Source: Brachybacterium muris (GTDB taxonomy: Bacteria > Actinomycetota > Actinomycetes > Actinomycetales > Dermabacteraceae). From it: 64,000 nt of DNA. Location of the stretch: assembly GCF_016907455.1 (NCBI RefSeq), contig NZ_JAFBCB010000001.1, positions 2,170,001-2,234,000 of the forward strand. Direction: 5' to 3'. Below the pieces are notes generated by a model. It had not been told where the DNA came from and made no database searches. It was given only the letters and a program-made list of their open reading frames with translations. Made by a program: the position numbers and the translations under genes. Positions 35,758 through 45,913 of this stretch are shown here, in pieces (the first letter of the stretch is position 1; each line of letters starts with the position of its first letter).

Positions 35758-36207
35758 TCAGCGTGGCAGGCGCATTCCCAGGCTCGGTTCGGAGTCCACG
35801 AAGCCCAGCGCCCGGTACAGCGCACGCCCCGGTGGGTCGCCCAGCAGCGTGATGTACGGATGCGGCGGGGCCTCGGCGTCGATCCTCGCGATCAGGTCCT
35901 CCATCACCACCCGCCCCAGGCCCCGACGCTGGTGGCCCGGGTCGGTGGCCACATCGGCGATGTGGAAGTACCAGCCGCCGTCGCCCAGCACGCGGCCCAT
36001 CGCTGCCAGCTGTCCGTGCTCATCGCGCACCATGGTCCATGCCCAGCTCGCCACCAGCGGCCCCTCGGCCTGCGCGGGCGTGATGGGGGTGAGTCCGGTG
36101 ACCGTGCGCATCCGCACGTACTCCTGGGCGGTGGGCGGCTCCGGCAGCAGGCGGTACCCCTCAGGGAGCTGCGCCGACCGGGGTGCGGGGGTCTGATCAG
36201 CTGTCAT
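35758..36207 (-). CDS. GNAT-family N-acetyltransferase
   Basis: 149 aa. Acetyl-CoA binding motif A VATDPGHQRRGLGRVVMEDL and motif B LYRALGFVDS. Starts just upstream of, and divergent from, the YchJ-like gene. Substrate unknown. Confidence 0.85.
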   Translation of the reverse strand: MTADQTPAPRSAQLPEGYRLLPEPPTAQEYVRMRTVTGLTPITPAQAEGPLVASWAWTMVRDEHGQLAAMGRVLGDGGWYFHIADVATDPGHQRRGLGRVVMEDLIARIDAEAPPHPYITLLGDPPGRALYRALGFVDSEPSLGMRLPR

Positions 36208-36245
36208 GTCCCTGATCCTGCCAGGTGGTCAGCGATAATCGGGGC

Positions 36246-36674
36246 ATGAGCTCTTCAGCCACCCATCCGGCCGACGACGAACGCTGCCCCTGCGGCAGCG
36301 GTGACACCTTCGGTTCCTGCTGCGGGCCGATCCTGCGCGGGCAGCGCAGGGCCGCCACTGCTGAAGCGCTGATGCGCTCGCGCTACACCGCCTTCTCCAC
36401 CCGCGATCTGGAGCACGCGCTGGCCTCCTGGCACCCCGACTCCCGGCCCCAGCGCAGGGACCTGGCGGCGAGCCTCGCGGAGACCCGCTGGCTGCGCCTG
36501 GATGTGCGGGAGACGACCGGGGGTGGGCCGTTCGACGACGAGGGCACGGTGGAGTTCGTGGCGATCGCCCGCACCGATCAGGGCAGGCGTGAGCTGCACG
36601 AGCTCTCGCACTTCAGCAAGGTGGACGGTGCCTGGGTGTACGTGCGCGGGGAGATAGCCGCCACCCGTCACTGA
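36246..36674 (+). CDS. YchJ-family (UPF0225) SEC-C motif protein
   Basis: 142 aa. N-terminal zinc SEC-C motif CPCGSGDTFGSCCGP, then an NTF2-like YchJ domain (EALMRSRYTAFSTRD and LHELSHFSKVDGAWVYV). ATG 36246 is preferred to the longer frame. Biochemical role is not established. Ends 3 bases from the convergent DUF3618 gene. Confidence 0.88.
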   Translation: MSSSATHPADDERCPCGSGDTFGSCCGPILRGQRRAATAEALMRSRYTAFSTRDLEHALASWHPDSRPQRRDLAASLAETRWLRLDVRETTGGGPFDDEGTVEFVAIARTDQGRRELHELSHFSKVDGAWVYVRGEIAATRH

Positions 36675-36677
36675 TCG

Positions 36678-37193
36678 TTACTTGGTGGCCTTCTTGACGG
36701 CCTTGCGGGCGCGGTTGAGGGCCTTCTCGATGTCCGAGGAGGTGTTCTTGCGGGACTTCTTCACGTCCTTGCGCACCTTCTCGGCACCCTTGCGCACCTT
36801 CTTCTCGGTGCTGCGGGCCTGCTTCTTCACGTTGCCGAAGAACTCCGCGCGGGCCTTCTGGGCCTCCTCGTGGGCCTTCTGGGTCTCCTTGGCCGCCTGC
36901 TTGCGCGCCTTCTCCTCGTCGTCGCCGGACAGGGCGACGGCGATGGCGATGCCGGTGGTCAGGACGACGAGGCCGATGACGCCACCTGCGACGGCGAGAG
37001 CACCGTCCGAAGGGGACTTCCCGTCATCGGCCGCGGAGAAAGACTTCACCGAGCCGACGATCTCGTTCTTCCAGCGTGCCACCGCGTTCTTGGGATTGAC
37101 GCGATCGATCAGCTCGTCGATGTCTGCGGCGAGGTTGTCCTGGCGCCGGTAGGCCTCGTCACGCATCTCGTCCAGGCTGGAATCCTTTGCCAC
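36678..37193 (-). CDS. DUF3618-type membrane protein with Lys-rich tail
   Basis: 171 aa from GTG 37193 (GGAGG five bases upstream). The DUF3618 block RRQDNLAADIDELIDRVNP is followed by a TM helix (ALAVAGGVIGLVVLTTGIAI) and a ~85-residue Lys/Ala-rich coiled-coil tail (EKKVRKGAEKVRKDVKKSRK), strongly basic and histone H1-like. The tail could contact DNA, RNA or lipid at the membrane; that is inference. Confidence 0.78.
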   Translation of the reverse strand: MAKDSSLDEMRDEAYRRQDNLAADIDELIDRVNPKNAVARWKNEIVGSVKSFSAADDGKSPSDGALAVAGGVIGLVVLTTGIAIAVALSGDDEEKARKQAAKETQKAHEEAQKARAEFFGNVKKQARSTEKKVRKGAEKVRKDVKKSRKNTSSDIEKALNRARKAVKKATK

Positions 37194-37284
37194 CACTGCC
37201 TCCAGGGTCGTCAGGGACGTCGTCAGGGACGTCGTCGAAGTCGGAACGCACCGATCGTATCGTGACCGGCGCGCCCGACCGACA

Positions 37285-37554
37285 TCAACCCCCGAAGCCC
37301 AGCATCCCGAAGCCTCCCGCGGACGGCAGGGTGACGGGGCGGGTGGGGGCGCTGCGCTCCCCCGGCTCCCCGGGCTCGCCCTGGGCACCGGGTTCACGGG
37401 CCGGGGAGTTGTCAGCCGCGTCGAACCCGGGCCGCTCCTGCTCCGGGGCCAGCTGCTCCGAGGCCGGTCCCGTGCCTGGGTCTGAGGAGGTCTCCTCCTC
37501 TGGCGGCTCCTCCAGGGAGCTCTGCTCGGACTCGTCCACATCCTGCTCGGTCAT
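37285..37554 (-). CDS. Small acidic hypothetical protein
   Basis: 89 aa, Glu/Pro/Gly-rich and probably disordered. Contains a short collagen-like run GAQGEPGEPGER and ends GGFGMLGFGG. ATG overlaps the stop of the upstream SDR gene, which supports it as a real coupled gene. No family recognised. Confidence 0.6.
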   Translation of the reverse strand: MTEQDVDESEQSSLEEPPEEETSSDPGTGPASEQLAPEQERPGFDAADNSPAREPGAQGEPGEPGERSAPTRPVTLPSAGGFGMLGFGG

Positions 37555-38342
37555 GCCTGCTCCCCGTCGTCCCCGATCGCGGTGCCGTCCTCCTTGGCGC
37601 GGGCCAGGAAGTCGTCGGCCCCGCCGACCAGCTCGATGTGACCGGTGGGGACATCAGCGGTCGTCATGCGCACGATCTCGGTGGCGAACTCGTCCACCGA
37701 GTACAGGCGGCCGGCGGCCTCGCGGCGCGCCTCCAGGGCACCGGGGCGGGCACGGTCCAGCAGGGTGGCGGTGACGGTGCCCTCGATCATGTCGGCACTG
37801 ACCACCACGAAGGAGACGCCCTTGTCGCTCATCACGGGGATCCGCTCGGTCAGCGCCTCCTCGCCGGCACGCTTGGAGCGGGCCACCGCCTCGTACTCCG
37901 GCATGGTCTCCACCTCGCGGATGAAGTGGGCCTGGTGGCTGGTCACGAACACCACGCGGCCCCCCGCACCGAGATGCTCGAGGCCTGCCTCGAGGGCGTC
38001 CACCTGCGCGTCGCGGTTCAGGCGGGTGGCGTAGTCCTCACCCAGGTCCTTCTCCATGCCACCGGAGGCGTTCAGCACCAGCAGGTCCAGCGAGCCGAAC
38101 TCATCCACGGCGGTGCGCATCAGGGTGCGCACGTCCTCGGGGTCGGTGAGATCCGCACCGACGGCCACGGCCCGGCCGCCGGCGGCCTCGATCTCGGCGA
38201 CCACCTTGTTCGCGCGCGGCGCCTTCTGGCGGTAGTTGATGACCACGTTCGCGCCCAGTTCGGCGAGCTGCTTCGCGGTCGAGGCCCCCACACCGCGGGA
38301 GGATCCGGTGACGACAGCGGTCTTGCCTGAGAGGGCGGCCAT
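37551..38342 (-). CDS. Short-chain dehydrogenase/reductase
   Basis: 263 aa. Cofactor motif VVTGSSRGVGASTAKQLAEL and NAG-like region VLNASGG. The catalytic region reads YEAVARSKRAGEEAL: the Tyr-to-Lys spacing is seven, not the usual YxxxK, so this is a divergent SDR subgroup or the catalytic pair is altered. ATG 38342 with AGGAGC upstream. Confidence 0.85.
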   Translation of the reverse strand: MAALSGKTAVVTGSSRGVGASTAKQLAELGANVVINYRQKAPRANKVVAEIEAAGGRAVAVGADLTDPEDVRTLMRTAVDEFGSLDLLVLNASGGMEKDLGEDYATRLNRDAQVDALEAGLEHLGAGGRVVFVTSHQAHFIREVETMPEYEAVARSKRAGEEALTERIPVMSDKGVSFVVVSADMIEGTVTATLLDRARPGALEARREAAGRLYSVDEFATEIVRMTTADVPTGHIELVGGADDFLARAKEDGTAIGDDGEQA

Positions 38343-38481
38343 GTGAGCTCCTGGTCCGATCGGAGAATGTGGTCGATGCAGCACCGAGCACGAGGGCACC
38401 CGGGGCTGGGTCCGAGCCTACCGGGACACCCTCCCGGCCCGCAGTGGGCGAGCAGGCTGTGAGCCGTTACCCTGAGCAGGC

Positions 38482-38563
<82 letters not shown>

Positions 38564-38627
38564 CGATCGACGCGCCGGCCCCGCCGGCGCTCTTCCTTGC
38601 AGGCCCCGTAGGAGAGGTGAGCATCCC

Positions 38628-39353
38628 GTGACGCTGTTCGGTCTGGTCCGCCATGGGCAGACGGAGTACAACCGCCAGAGCCTGTTCCAGGGGTCCTCGG
38701 ACATCCCGCTGAACGACGTCGGCATCGAGCAGGCCCACCGGGCCCTGGACCATCTGCCGGACGTCGATTGGGACGTGGTGATCACCTCCCCCATGAAGCG
38801 GGCGGAGCAGACCGGTCGCATCATCGCCGAGGATCACGGCATCCCCTTCGGCGAACCGGTGCCGGACCTGCGGGAGATCGACTGGGGCCAGGCGGAGGGG
38901 GTGGATGTCGACGAGGCGGAGCAGCGCTGGCCCGGTCGTTCCTTTCCCGGGCGCGAGGACCACCAGGAAGTGGCCGACCGCGGCTACGACTCACTGGAGA
39001 AGCTCGAGGAGCTCTACCGCGGCAAGAACGTGCTGGTGGTGGCGCACGGGACGATCATCCGCTTCATCCTCTCCGGAATCGCCGAGCGCGCCCTGGACTC
39101 GATCCCCAACGGGACCCTGTCCCTGGTGCGCCTGGAGGGCACCGAGTGGAGCGTGGAGATGATCGCGAACGAGCCGGTGGAGAACACGGTCCGCACCGCC
39201 TCTCGCGAGCAGAACCCGCGCTTCGTGGTCGAGAAGCGAAACCTCACCCCGGGTGCCGACCCGGCCGTGGATGCCGACTCCCCCAGCGATGATGCCCGCA
39301 CAGCTGATGACGACAGCATCGACGCGACCGACCGGACCGAGGAGGCCCGATGA
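38628..39353 (+). CDS. Histidine-phosphatase (phosphoglycerate mutase-like) protein
   Basis: 241 aa. Catalytic LVRHGQTEYNRQSLFQG at the start, the second Arg in SPMKRAEQT, and the distal His in VVAHGTIIRF. The acidic C-terminal tail (about 200-241) is probably disordered. Could dephosphorylate sugars or nucleotides. GTG start behind GGAGAGG; overlaps the next gene (ATGA). Confidence 0.88.
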   Translation: MTLFGLVRHGQTEYNRQSLFQGSSDIPLNDVGIEQAHRALDHLPDVDWDVVITSPMKRAEQTGRIIAEDHGIPFGEPVPDLREIDWGQAEGVDVDEAEQRWPGRSFPGREDHQEVADRGYDSLEKLEELYRGKNVLVVAHGTIIRFILSGIAERALDSIPNGTLSLVRLEGTEWSVEMIANEPVENTVRTASREQNPRFVVEKRNLTPGADPAVDADSPSDDARTADDDSIDATDRTEEAR

Positions 39354-39886
39354 ACAACACCGCCGTGGACACCGAGGGCGCCTGGTTCGAGCCCTCCCGC
39401 ATCAGCGAGCTGCGCCGCCGCCTCCCGATCCCCTACGTGGACATCGTGCCGGTGCGCACCGATACCGACGGCACCATCGCGCAGGTGGGCCTGCTGCTGC
39501 GGGCCTCCGGCACCGGACGCATCGTCCGGGCGATCGTCTCGGGAAGGGTGCTGGTGCACGAGACGCTGCGCGAGGCCATCGCCCGCAATGTGGAGAAGGA
39601 CCTGGGGCCGATGGCACTTCCCCGCATCCCGGTGGCCCCGCAGCCCTTCACAGTGGCGGAGTACTTCCCCACCCCCGGGCAGTCACTGTTCACCGACCCG
39701 CGGCAGCACGCCATCTCCCTTGCCTACATCGTCCCGGTGGACGGCGAGACCGCACCTCAGGAGGACGCCCTGGACCTGGCCTGGTGCTCCGTCACCGAGC
39801 TGCTGGCCTCCGGGATGCTGGAGGAGATGGAGGGAGGGCACGACATCATCGTGCGCCGCGCCCTCGCCCACGGCGGGTTGATCTGA
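39350..39886 (+). CDS. Nudix-like (DUF4916) protein
   Basis: 178 aa. The region GRVLVHETLREAIARNVEKDLG occupies the Nudix box position, but the REUXEE core is degraded (RNVEKD), as in DUF4916 proteins, so hydrolase activity is doubtful. Coupled to the phosphatase gene by a 4-base overlap. Confidence 0.8.
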   Translation: MNNTAVDTEGAWFEPSRISELRRRLPIPYVDIVPVRTDTDGTIAQVGLLLRASGTGRIVRAIVSGRVLVHETLREAIARNVEKDLGPMALPRIPVAPQPFTVAEYFPTPGQSLFTDPRQHAISLAYIVPVDGETAPQEDALDLAWCSVTELLASGMLEEMEGGHDIIVRRALAHGGLI

Positions 39887-39887
39887 G

Positions 39888-40532
39888 TCACTCTCCCAGC
39901 AGGCGCGCCACGTGGGGGGCGATCGCCCGGAACGCCTTGCCGCGGTGGGAGATCGCGTCCTTCTGCTCAGGGGTCAGCTCTGCGGCGGAGCGCTGCTCAC
40001 CGTCGGGACGGAACAGCGGGTCGTAGCCGAAACCGCCGTCCCCGTGCCGCGTCGTCAGGAGCACACCGGTCATCTCCCCGCGCTCGACGACCTCGGCTGA
40101 ATCGGGTGCCACCAGGGCCGCCGCGCACACGAACCGTGCAGCGCGGTGCTCGGTGGGCACGTCGGCCAGCTGGGCCAGCAGCAGGTCGTTGTTGGCGTCG
40201 TCATCGCCGTGGCGGCCGCTCCAGCGGGCCGAGAAGATCCCGGGCGCGCCGCCCAGCACGTCCACGGCCAGCCCCGAGTCATCGGCCACGGCCAGCAGGC
40301 CCGTCGCTGCAGCAGCGGAACGGGCCTTCAGCAAGGCGTTGCCCTCGAAGGTGACGGCGTCCTCCACCACGTCCGGCAGCTCGATGCCGGCCGAGGAGAT
40401 CACGGCCTCCTCGGCGAGTTGCGGGACAGCGGCGGTGAGGATGCGCTGCAGCTCCCGCAGCTTCTTCGCGTTGTGAGAGGCCAGGATCACCCGGGCTCCC
40501 TCGGGCACGGGTGTCGTCACCGCAGCGTTCAT
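39888..40532 (-). CDS. rdgB: Non-canonical purine NTP pyrophosphatase (RdgB/HAM1)
   Basis: 214 aa. Signature [17 protein letters not shown] (substrate loop), [20 protein letters not shown] and FGYDPLF. Hydrolyses ITP/XTP and dITP to monophosphates, keeping them out of DNA. Overlaps the rph stop by 4 bases; rph-rdgB is a common actinobacterial pair. Confidence 0.95.
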   Translation of the reverse strand: MNAAVTTPVPEGARVILASHNAKKLRELQRILTAAVPQLAEEAVISSAGIELPDVVEDAVTFEGNALLKARSAAAATGLLAVADDSGLAVDVLGGAPGIFSARWSGRHGDDDANNDLLLAQLADVPTEHRAARFVCAAALVAPDSAEVVERGEMTGVLLTTRHGDGGFGYDPLFRPDGEQRSAAELTPEQKDAISHRGKAFRAIAPHVARLLGE

Positions 40533-41320
40533 CGACCGGCTGCCGGGCGGCCGGGGGTGGTCTCGAGAGTTGCCCGCTGGATGCCTGCCAGCTCGGCGCA
40601 TCCGGCGACCGCCAGGTCCAGCAGCGAGTTCAGCTCGGCACGGTCGAAGGGCGCGCCCTCGGCGGTGCCCTGGACCTCCACGAAGTCACCGCTGCCGGTG
40701 ACCACGACGTTCATGTCCGTGCAGGCGGCGACGTCCTCGCGGTACTCGAGGTCCAACAGGGGCCTGCCGTCGATGATGCCCACGCTGACAGCGCTGACGG
40801 TGTCGGTGAGGACGGTGCGGGAGGAGGGGATCGCGGTGTGCCGCTTGCCCCAGGTGACTGCGTCGGCCAGGGCCACGTAGGCACCGGTGATGGCGGCGGT
40901 GCGGGTGCCGCCATCGGCCTGGAGCACGTCGCAGTCGATCTGGATGGTGTTCTCGCCCAGTGCCTCCAGGTCGATGATCGCGCGCAGGGACCGGCCGATC
41001 AGGCGGGAGATCTCATGGGTACGGCCACCGATCTTGCCCTTGACGCTCTCTCGGCTGGAGCGGGTGTTGGTGGCGCGCGGCAGCATCGCGTACTCGGCGG
41101 TGACCCAGCCGGAGCCGGAGCCCTTCTTCCAGCGCGGCACACCTTCGGTGAAGGAAGCGGCGCACAGCACCCGGGTGCGGCCGAACTCCACCAGGGCGCT
41201 GCCCTCGGCATGGTCCAGCCAGCCGCGGGTGATGCTCACCTCGCGCAGCTGCTGGGGGGTGCGGCCGTCCACGCGGTCGCCGTTGCTCTGGGGGGTGGTG
41301 CTGGTGGTGTCTGCGCTCAC
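40529..41320 (-). CDS. rph: Ribonuclease PH
   Basis: 263 aa. Conserved [20 protein letters not shown] and [20 protein letters not shown]. 3'-5' phosphorolytic exoribonuclease that trims tRNA 3' ends. GTG 41320 was chosen for GAGGAGG nine bases upstream; the longer frame extends into the MBL gene. Confidence 0.95.
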   Translation of the reverse strand: MSADTTSTTPQSNGDRVDGRTPQQLREVSITRGWLDHAEGSALVEFGRTRVLCAASFTEGVPRWKKGSGSGWVTAEYAMLPRATNTRSSRESVKGKIGGRTHEISRLIGRSLRAIIDLEALGENTIQIDCDVLQADGGTRTAAITGAYVALADAVTWGKRHTAIPSSRTVLTDTVSAVSVGIIDGRPLLDLEYREDVAACTDMNVVVTGSGDFVEVQGTAEGAPFDRAELNSLLDLAVAGCAELAGIQRATLETTPGRPAAGR

Positions 41321-41343
41321 GGGCGCGACCTCCTCGATGGGTG

Positions 41344-42126
41344 TCAGTGGGACACGTCGAGGATATCCATCGGGGAGACGACCTCGATCGGCCCGTCGTA
41401 CACGGCACGGGCCTCGTCCAGGGCCTGCTGCGGCTCGGTCCAGGCGGGGATGTGGGTCAGCGCCAGTACCTTCACCCCGGCCTTCTGGGCGCACTGCCCG
41501 GCGCGGCGGCCAGTCAGGTGCACCCCGGTGAAGCGGTCGTCGCGGCCCTCGAGGTACCCGGTCTCGCACAGGAACAGGTCCGCTCCCTCGGCGAGCTCAT
41601 CCAGTGCCTCGCAGGCATCGGTGTCACCGGAGTACACGAACACCTCGTCACCGCAGGTCACGCGGAAGCCGTAGGCCTCCACCGGGTGCAGCACCAGGCG
41701 GGTCTCGAAGCGCAGCGGGCCCACCTCGAACACGTGGTGGTCGCTGATCGCGCGGTAATCGAAGGGGACGGTGTCCACACCGTCGGGCACGCTGCCCTCC
41801 CGGCACATCACCGCGGCCAGGCGTTCCGGCAGCGAGGCGGGGGCATGGATCGGCAGCTGCGGCAGATCGGTGCGCTCGTGGTACGCCCAGAACACCTCCA
41901 GGCCCGTGAGGTCCAGGAAGTGGTCGGGGTGCAGGTGGGAGAAGACCACGGCGTCCAGCTGGACGGGGTCGATCACGCTCTGCAGCGGCCCGAAGGCCCC
42001 GGAGCCCAGGTCGATCAGCACCCGCCAGGTGCGGCCGGTCTCGTCCTCGTGCTCCAGCAGGTAGGCGGACGCCGCGCTGCGGGGCCCGGCGAAGCTGCCG
42101 GAGCAGCCGATCACGTGGATCCTCAT
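41344..42126 (-). CDS. MBL-fold metallohydrolase (RNase Z-like)
   Basis: 260 aa. Metal motif [12 protein letters not shown], downstream ligands in [11 protein letters not shown] and LTHIPAW. Related to RNase Z/phosphodiesterase-type MBL proteins. Overlaps murI (ATGA) and is transcribed with rph and rdgB. Confidence 0.88.
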   Translation of the reverse strand: MRIHVIGCSGSFAGPRSAASAYLLEHEDETGRTWRVLIDLGSGAFGPLQSVIDPVQLDAVVFSHLHPDHFLDLTGLEVFWAYHERTDLPQLPIHAPASLPERLAAVMCREGSVPDGVDTVPFDYRAISDHHVFEVGPLRFETRLVLHPVEAYGFRVTCGDEVFVYSGDTDACEALDELAEGADLFLCETGYLEGRDDRFTGVHLTGRRAGQCAQKAGVKVLALTHIPAWTEPQQALDEARAVYDGPIEVVSPMDILDVSH

Positions 42127-42938
42127 CCCGGTACCACCGGCAGGGTTGCGGTCATGGTGACCATGGGGCCCAGGAAGCGGCGGGAGAGGCGGGCGAATGC
42201 GTTGTCGTCGCCGCGGCCGGTGGCGGTCTGGGCGAACACGTGGCGCGGCGGCGTGGGATCGGTGCGCAGCAGGTCGCTGCGGCGCAGCTGGCGGTAGATG
42301 TCCAGGGCGGTCTCCTCGGCGGACGAGACCAGGGTGACGTCCGGTCCCATCACGTAGCTGATCGGGCCGGCGAGCATGGGGTAGTGGGTGCAGCCCAGCA
42401 CCAGGGTGTCCACCCCGGCCTCGCGCACCGGTGCGAGGTACTGCTCGGCGACCTCGACGATCTCGTCGCCGGCAATCTCACCCCGCTCGACGAACTCCAC
42501 GAAGCGGGGGCAGGCGGCGGTGACGATCTCCAGGGCGGGGGCCGCGGCGAAGGCGTCCTCGTAGGCGCGGGAGGTGATGGTGGCCTGGGTGCCGATCACG
42601 CCGACCCTGTGGTTGCGGGTGGCGGCAACGGCGCGGCGCACGGCCGGCTGGATCACCTCGACCACGGGCACCTCGTAGCGTTCACGAGCATCGCGCAGCA
42701 CTGCGGCCGAGGCGGTGTTGCAGGCGATCACCAGCATCTTCACGCCGCGGTCCACCAGGGAGTCCATGATGTCCAGGGCCAGTGCGCGCACCTCGGCGAT
42801 CGGGCGGGGGCCGTACGGGGTGTGTGCGGTGTCGCCGATGTAGACCAGCTCCTCCTGTGGCAGCTGGTCCAGCACGGCCCGGGCGACGGTGAGGCCCCCG
42901 ACGCCGGAGTCGAAGATCCCGATCGGCGCGTTGTTCAT
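42123..42938 (-). CDS. murI: Glutamate racemase
   Basis: 271 aa. [16 protein letters not shown] at the N-terminus; the two catalytic cysteines are in VIACNTASA and [10 protein letters not shown]. Supplies D-glutamate for peptidoglycan. ATG 42938 aligns with the family; upstream Met codons are rejected. Heads the murI-MBL-rph-rdgB operon. Confidence 0.96.
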   Translation of the reverse strand: MNNAPIGIFDSGVGGLTVARAVLDQLPQEELVYIGDTAHTPYGPRPIAEVRALALDIMDSLVDRGVKMLVIACNTASAAVLRDARERYEVPVVEVIQPAVRRAVAATRNHRVGVIGTQATITSRAYEDAFAAAPALEIVTAACPRFVEFVERGEIAGDEIVEVAEQYLAPVREAGVDTLVLGCTHYPMLAGPISYVMGPDVTLVSSAEETALDIYRQLRRSDLLRTDPTPPRHVFAQTATGRGDDNAFARLSRRFLGPMVTMTATLPVVPG

Positions 42939-43017
42939 CGGGGCCAGCGTAGGGTCTGCGCCGCTGGTGTGCAGTGAGGGCGCGCTCACTGGGTGCAGGG
43001 TCACAGGGCCGCCTCGG

Positions 43018-43650
43018 TCAGTCCATCGCGCGCAGCAGGCTCTCCTGCAGCCAGCTCAGCAGTTCGTACACCGCGATCACCACGTCACCGCCCACGTGCT
43101 CCTGGTCCGAGGGTGCGGCGTCGGGGACCCGCTCGCTGATCTGCTGCAGCATCCGCACGGTATCGAAGTCGCCGTCGCGCTGCAGGCCCAACCTGTCCGC
43201 CAGCACGATCCGCACATCGTTCAGTGCGCGCAGGAACACCACCGCATCGGCCTCGTCCAGGGCGACCTCGCTGCGGCCGGGCCCGGAGGAGTCCATCACC
43301 GTCATCACGCGGCGCAGGTCCGCGATCTTGCCGTCTGCGAGGTCCTGCTGGCCCAGGCGCCGGTACTCTGCGGCCAGGGCCGGGTCCTCGGAGGCGTCGG
43401 GGAACAGCTTCTTCACGGCGCTGTCGGTGGGCTCGCGGGCATCGCGGGAGGCGAACTCGGCCTCCAGGCGCTGCAGCGGGTCCTCGCTCTCGGCGGCACG
43501 CTGGATGGCGCCGGAACCGGCGCCGATGCCGAGGTCGGCCCGGATCAGATCAGCGGTCTCCTGGGCCACCTGCGCGATGATTGCCTTCTCCTCGGCGTCC
43601 AGGCGGCACACCAGGGAGCCGTCACCGCGGCGGCGGAATGCGTGGGCCAT
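43018..43650 (-). CDS. DUF2017 family protein
   Basis: 210 aa, mostly helical. [20 protein letters not shown] opening and [18 protein letters not shown] near the C-terminus are typical. Nearly always next to clpS in actinobacteria, as here; function unknown. Confidence 0.88.
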   Translation of the reverse strand: MAHAFRRRGDGSLVCRLDAEEKAIIAQVAQETADLIRADLGIGAGSGAIQRAAESEDPLQRLEAEFASRDAREPTDSAVKKLFPDASEDPALAAEYRRLGQQDLADGKIADLRRVMTVMDSSGPGRSEVALDEADAVVFLRALNDVRIVLADRLGLQRDGDFDTVRMLQQISERVPDAAPSDQEHVGGDVVIAVYELLSWLQESLLRAMD

Positions 43651-43974
43651 TCAGTCCTCCCCCGCCTTCTCGAGGGTGGCGTGCAGCCCGAAGGAGTGCA
43701 TGGCCTGCACATCTGTCTCCACGCGCTCCCGGGAGCCGCGGGAGACGATCGCGCGACCCTCCTGGTGGACCTGCATCATCAGCTGTTCGGCGATGGGGCG
43801 GGAGTAGCCGAAGTAGCGGCGGAACACGAACACGACGTAGCTCATCAAGTTCACCGGGTCGTTCCACACCACGGTGCACCAGGGGCCGGTGGTCTCGGCG
43901 AGGTCCTGCGGCGACAGGGAGGTGTCGGTGAGGCCGCCGGGTGCGGACGTGGCCCGCGGTGCCTGGACCGGCAT
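43651..43974 (-). CDS. clpS: ATP-dependent Clp protease adaptor ClpS
   Basis: 107 aa. VVWNDPVNLMSYVVFVFRRY and HQEGRAIVSRGSRERVE form the N-degron-binding fold. Delivers N-end-rule substrates to ClpAP/ClpCP. ATG 43974 has GAGGAG upstream. Divergent from pncB. Confidence 0.94.
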   Translation of the reverse strand: MPVQAPRATSAPGGLTDTSLSPQDLAETTGPWCTVVWNDPVNLMSYVVFVFRRYFGYSRPIAEQLMMQVHQEGRAIVSRGSRERVETDVQAMHSFGLHATLEKAGED

Positions 43975-44155
43975 CGATCTCCTCCTCCGGTTCTCGTCCT
44001 CGTCGTTCTCGTCATTGCGCACTGCCGCGCTGGGTCGAGCGGCTAGGGCCCGCCGGGGCGGGGGCAGGCGGTGCCGCCTGGGATCCCCCGGCGGTCCGGA
44101 AGATTCTACGGTGAGGGGCCGACAGACCGGACCCGCGACGCACTACGGTGGGGCG

Positions 44156-45535
44156 GTGACCTCTTCGCTGCTCACCGACCTCTACGAGTTGACCATGCTG
44201 CGCGCCGCCCGGGAGGCCGGCGTCGCGGACAGGCGCTGCGTGTTCGAGGTGTTCGCCCGCTCCCTGCCCGAGGGCCGCCGCTACGGGGCCCTGGCCGGCA
44301 CCGGTCGGGTGCTGGAGGCCATCGCCGACTTCCGCTTCGACGACTCTGACCTCCGATACCTGCGCAGCACCGGCGTGCTGGACGAGGACACCCTGGATCA
44401 TCTGGCCCAGTACCGCTTCACCGGGGACGTGCACGGCTACGCCGAGGGTGAGCTGTACTTCCCGAACTCCCCCGTGCTTCGCGTGGAGGGCACCTTCGGC
44501 AACGCGGTGCTGCTGGAGACGGTGATCCTCTCGATCATCAACCACGACAGCGGCGTGGCCTCGGTGGGATCCCGCATGGTCACCGCGGCCCGCGGCCGTC
44601 CCTGCATCGAGATGGGCGGTCGCCGCGTGCACGAGGACGCCGCGATCCATGCCGCCCGCGGGGCGTACGTGGTGGGCTTCGACTCCACCTCCAATCTCGC
44701 TGCCGGCGCCCACTACCGCATCCCGGTAGCAGGTACCGCGGCCCACGCATTCACTCTCCTGTTCGACACGGAGGAGGAGGCGTTCCGCGCCCAACTGGCC
44801 TCCCAGGGCACCGATACCGCGCTGCTGGTGGACACCTATGACGTGGAGCAGGCGGTGCGCACCGCTGTGGAACTGGCAGGCCCCGAACTGGGCGCGGTGC
44901 GCCTGGACTCCGGGGACCTCGAGGAGCAGGCAGGCTCGCTGAGGAAGCTGCTGGACTCCCTGGGGGCCACCGGCACCCGGATCACCGCCACCGGAGACCT
45001 GGACGAGTACCGGGTGGAGGAACTGGCCGACGCCCCTGTGGACGGCTACGGGATCGGCACCAAGCTGGTCACCGGCGGTGGCCACCCCGCCCCCGGTTTC
45101 GTGTACAAGCTGGTAGAGCGCGAGGGCTCCGACGGGCAGATGCACCCGGTGGGCAAGAAGTCCCGGTCCAAGGCCACCCTGGGGGCCGGCAAGCACGCCT
45201 ACCGGATGCTGGTGGGCGGCAGGGCCCACGCCGAACTGGTGCTGCCCGGCGAGGCGGAGGTCGCAGAGTTCGAGCGGGAGCTGCACGCAGAGCTGAACAC
45301 CGCGGGTGCATCGGCCGACTGGGGCCGCACCGAACTGCGCCCCCTGCAGGTGCCGCTGATCCTGGGCGGGGAGCCGGTCGAGTCGCTGTCCCAGCCGGAG
45401 TTGGTGCAGCAGGCACGCCGACGCCACCAGGAGTCCCTGACCGAGCTGGGTCTCTCCCCCGACGACGGACCTGACGGCCCGGTCGCGATCCCCACCGTCA
45501 CCGACGGCACCGAGGCCGCCCGCGTGCTGCGCTGA
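44156..45535 (+). CDS. pncB: Nicotinate phosphoribosyltransferase
   Basis: 459 aa. LLTDLYELTMLRAARE start, the GRRVHEDAAIHAARGAY region with the catalytic His, and VRLDSGDLEEQA phosphoribosyl binding. First step of NAD salvage from nicotinate. GTG 44156 taken by alignment; the open frame extends upstream into the clpS region. Confidence 0.94.
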   Translation: MTSSLLTDLYELTMLRAAREAGVADRRCVFEVFARSLPEGRRYGALAGTGRVLEAIADFRFDDSDLRYLRSTGVLDEDTLDHLAQYRFTGDVHGYAEGELYFPNSPVLRVEGTFGNAVLLETVILSIINHDSGVASVGSRMVTAARGRPCIEMGGRRVHEDAAIHAARGAYVVGFDSTSNLAAGAHYRIPVAGTAAHAFTLLFDTEEEAFRAQLASQGTDTALLVDTYDVEQAVRTAVELAGPELGAVRLDSGDLEEQAGSLRKLLDSLGATGTRITATGDLDEYRVEELADAPVDGYGIGTKLVTGGGHPAPGFVYKLVEREGSDGQMHPVGKKSRSKATLGAGKHAYRMLVGGRAHAELVLPGEAEVAEFERELHAELNTAGASADWGRTELRPLQVPLILGGEPVESLSQPELVQQARRRHQESLTELGLSPDDGPDGPVAIPTVTDGTEAARVLR

Positions 45536-45634
45536 TGCTCGCGCATCAGGACCACACAATCAGCTCGCCCTCGTTCACCTGGCGCTCTTTTGATCGCCCG
45601 CAGGGGCCACAACGGGGCGTGGTAAGAACGACAG

Positions 45635-45675
45635 TGCTACTGCAGTAGCAGATGAACTACTACCTACAGTAGTAT
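45635..45675 (+). promoter_or_regulatory. Promoter and double operator of the toxin-antitoxin pair
   Basis: 16-bp perfect palindrome TGCTACTGCAGTAGCA (45635-45650), then ACTACT..AGTAGT (45656-45673) overlapping a -10-like TAGTAT (45670-45675) that ends 7 bases before the antitoxin ATG. Suggests antitoxin autorepression and a leaderless message. Confidence 0.65.
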
Positions 45676-45682
45676 TCCTGAC

Positions 45683-45913
45683 ATGAAGGTGAGCGTCAGT
45701 CTGAGCGAGGACGACCTCGCAGCCCTGGACCGGTACGTCGAGCAGTTCGGTCTGGATTCGAGGTCAGCTGCCGTACAGCAAGCCATCCGCCGATTGCAGG
45801 ACCCGCAGCTGGAGGCGGACTATGCCGCAGCCTGGGAGGAGTGGGACCGCGGAGGGGATGAAGACACGTGGGCCGCTGTGTCGTCGGACGGGCTCACATA
45901 TGCTGCGCGGTGA
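45683..45913 (+). CDS. Ribbon-helix-helix antitoxin
   Basis: 76 aa. N-terminal RHH VSVSLSEDDLAALDRYV and RSAAVQQAIRRLQ; acidic Trp-rich C-terminus (AAWEEWDRGGDEDTWAAV) expected to bind the toxin. Overlaps the toxin gene by 14 bases. Confidence 0.85.
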   Translation: MKVSVSLSEDDLAALDRYVEQFGLDSRSAAVQQAIRRLQDPQLEADYAAAWEEWDRGGDEDTWAAVSSDGLTYAAR

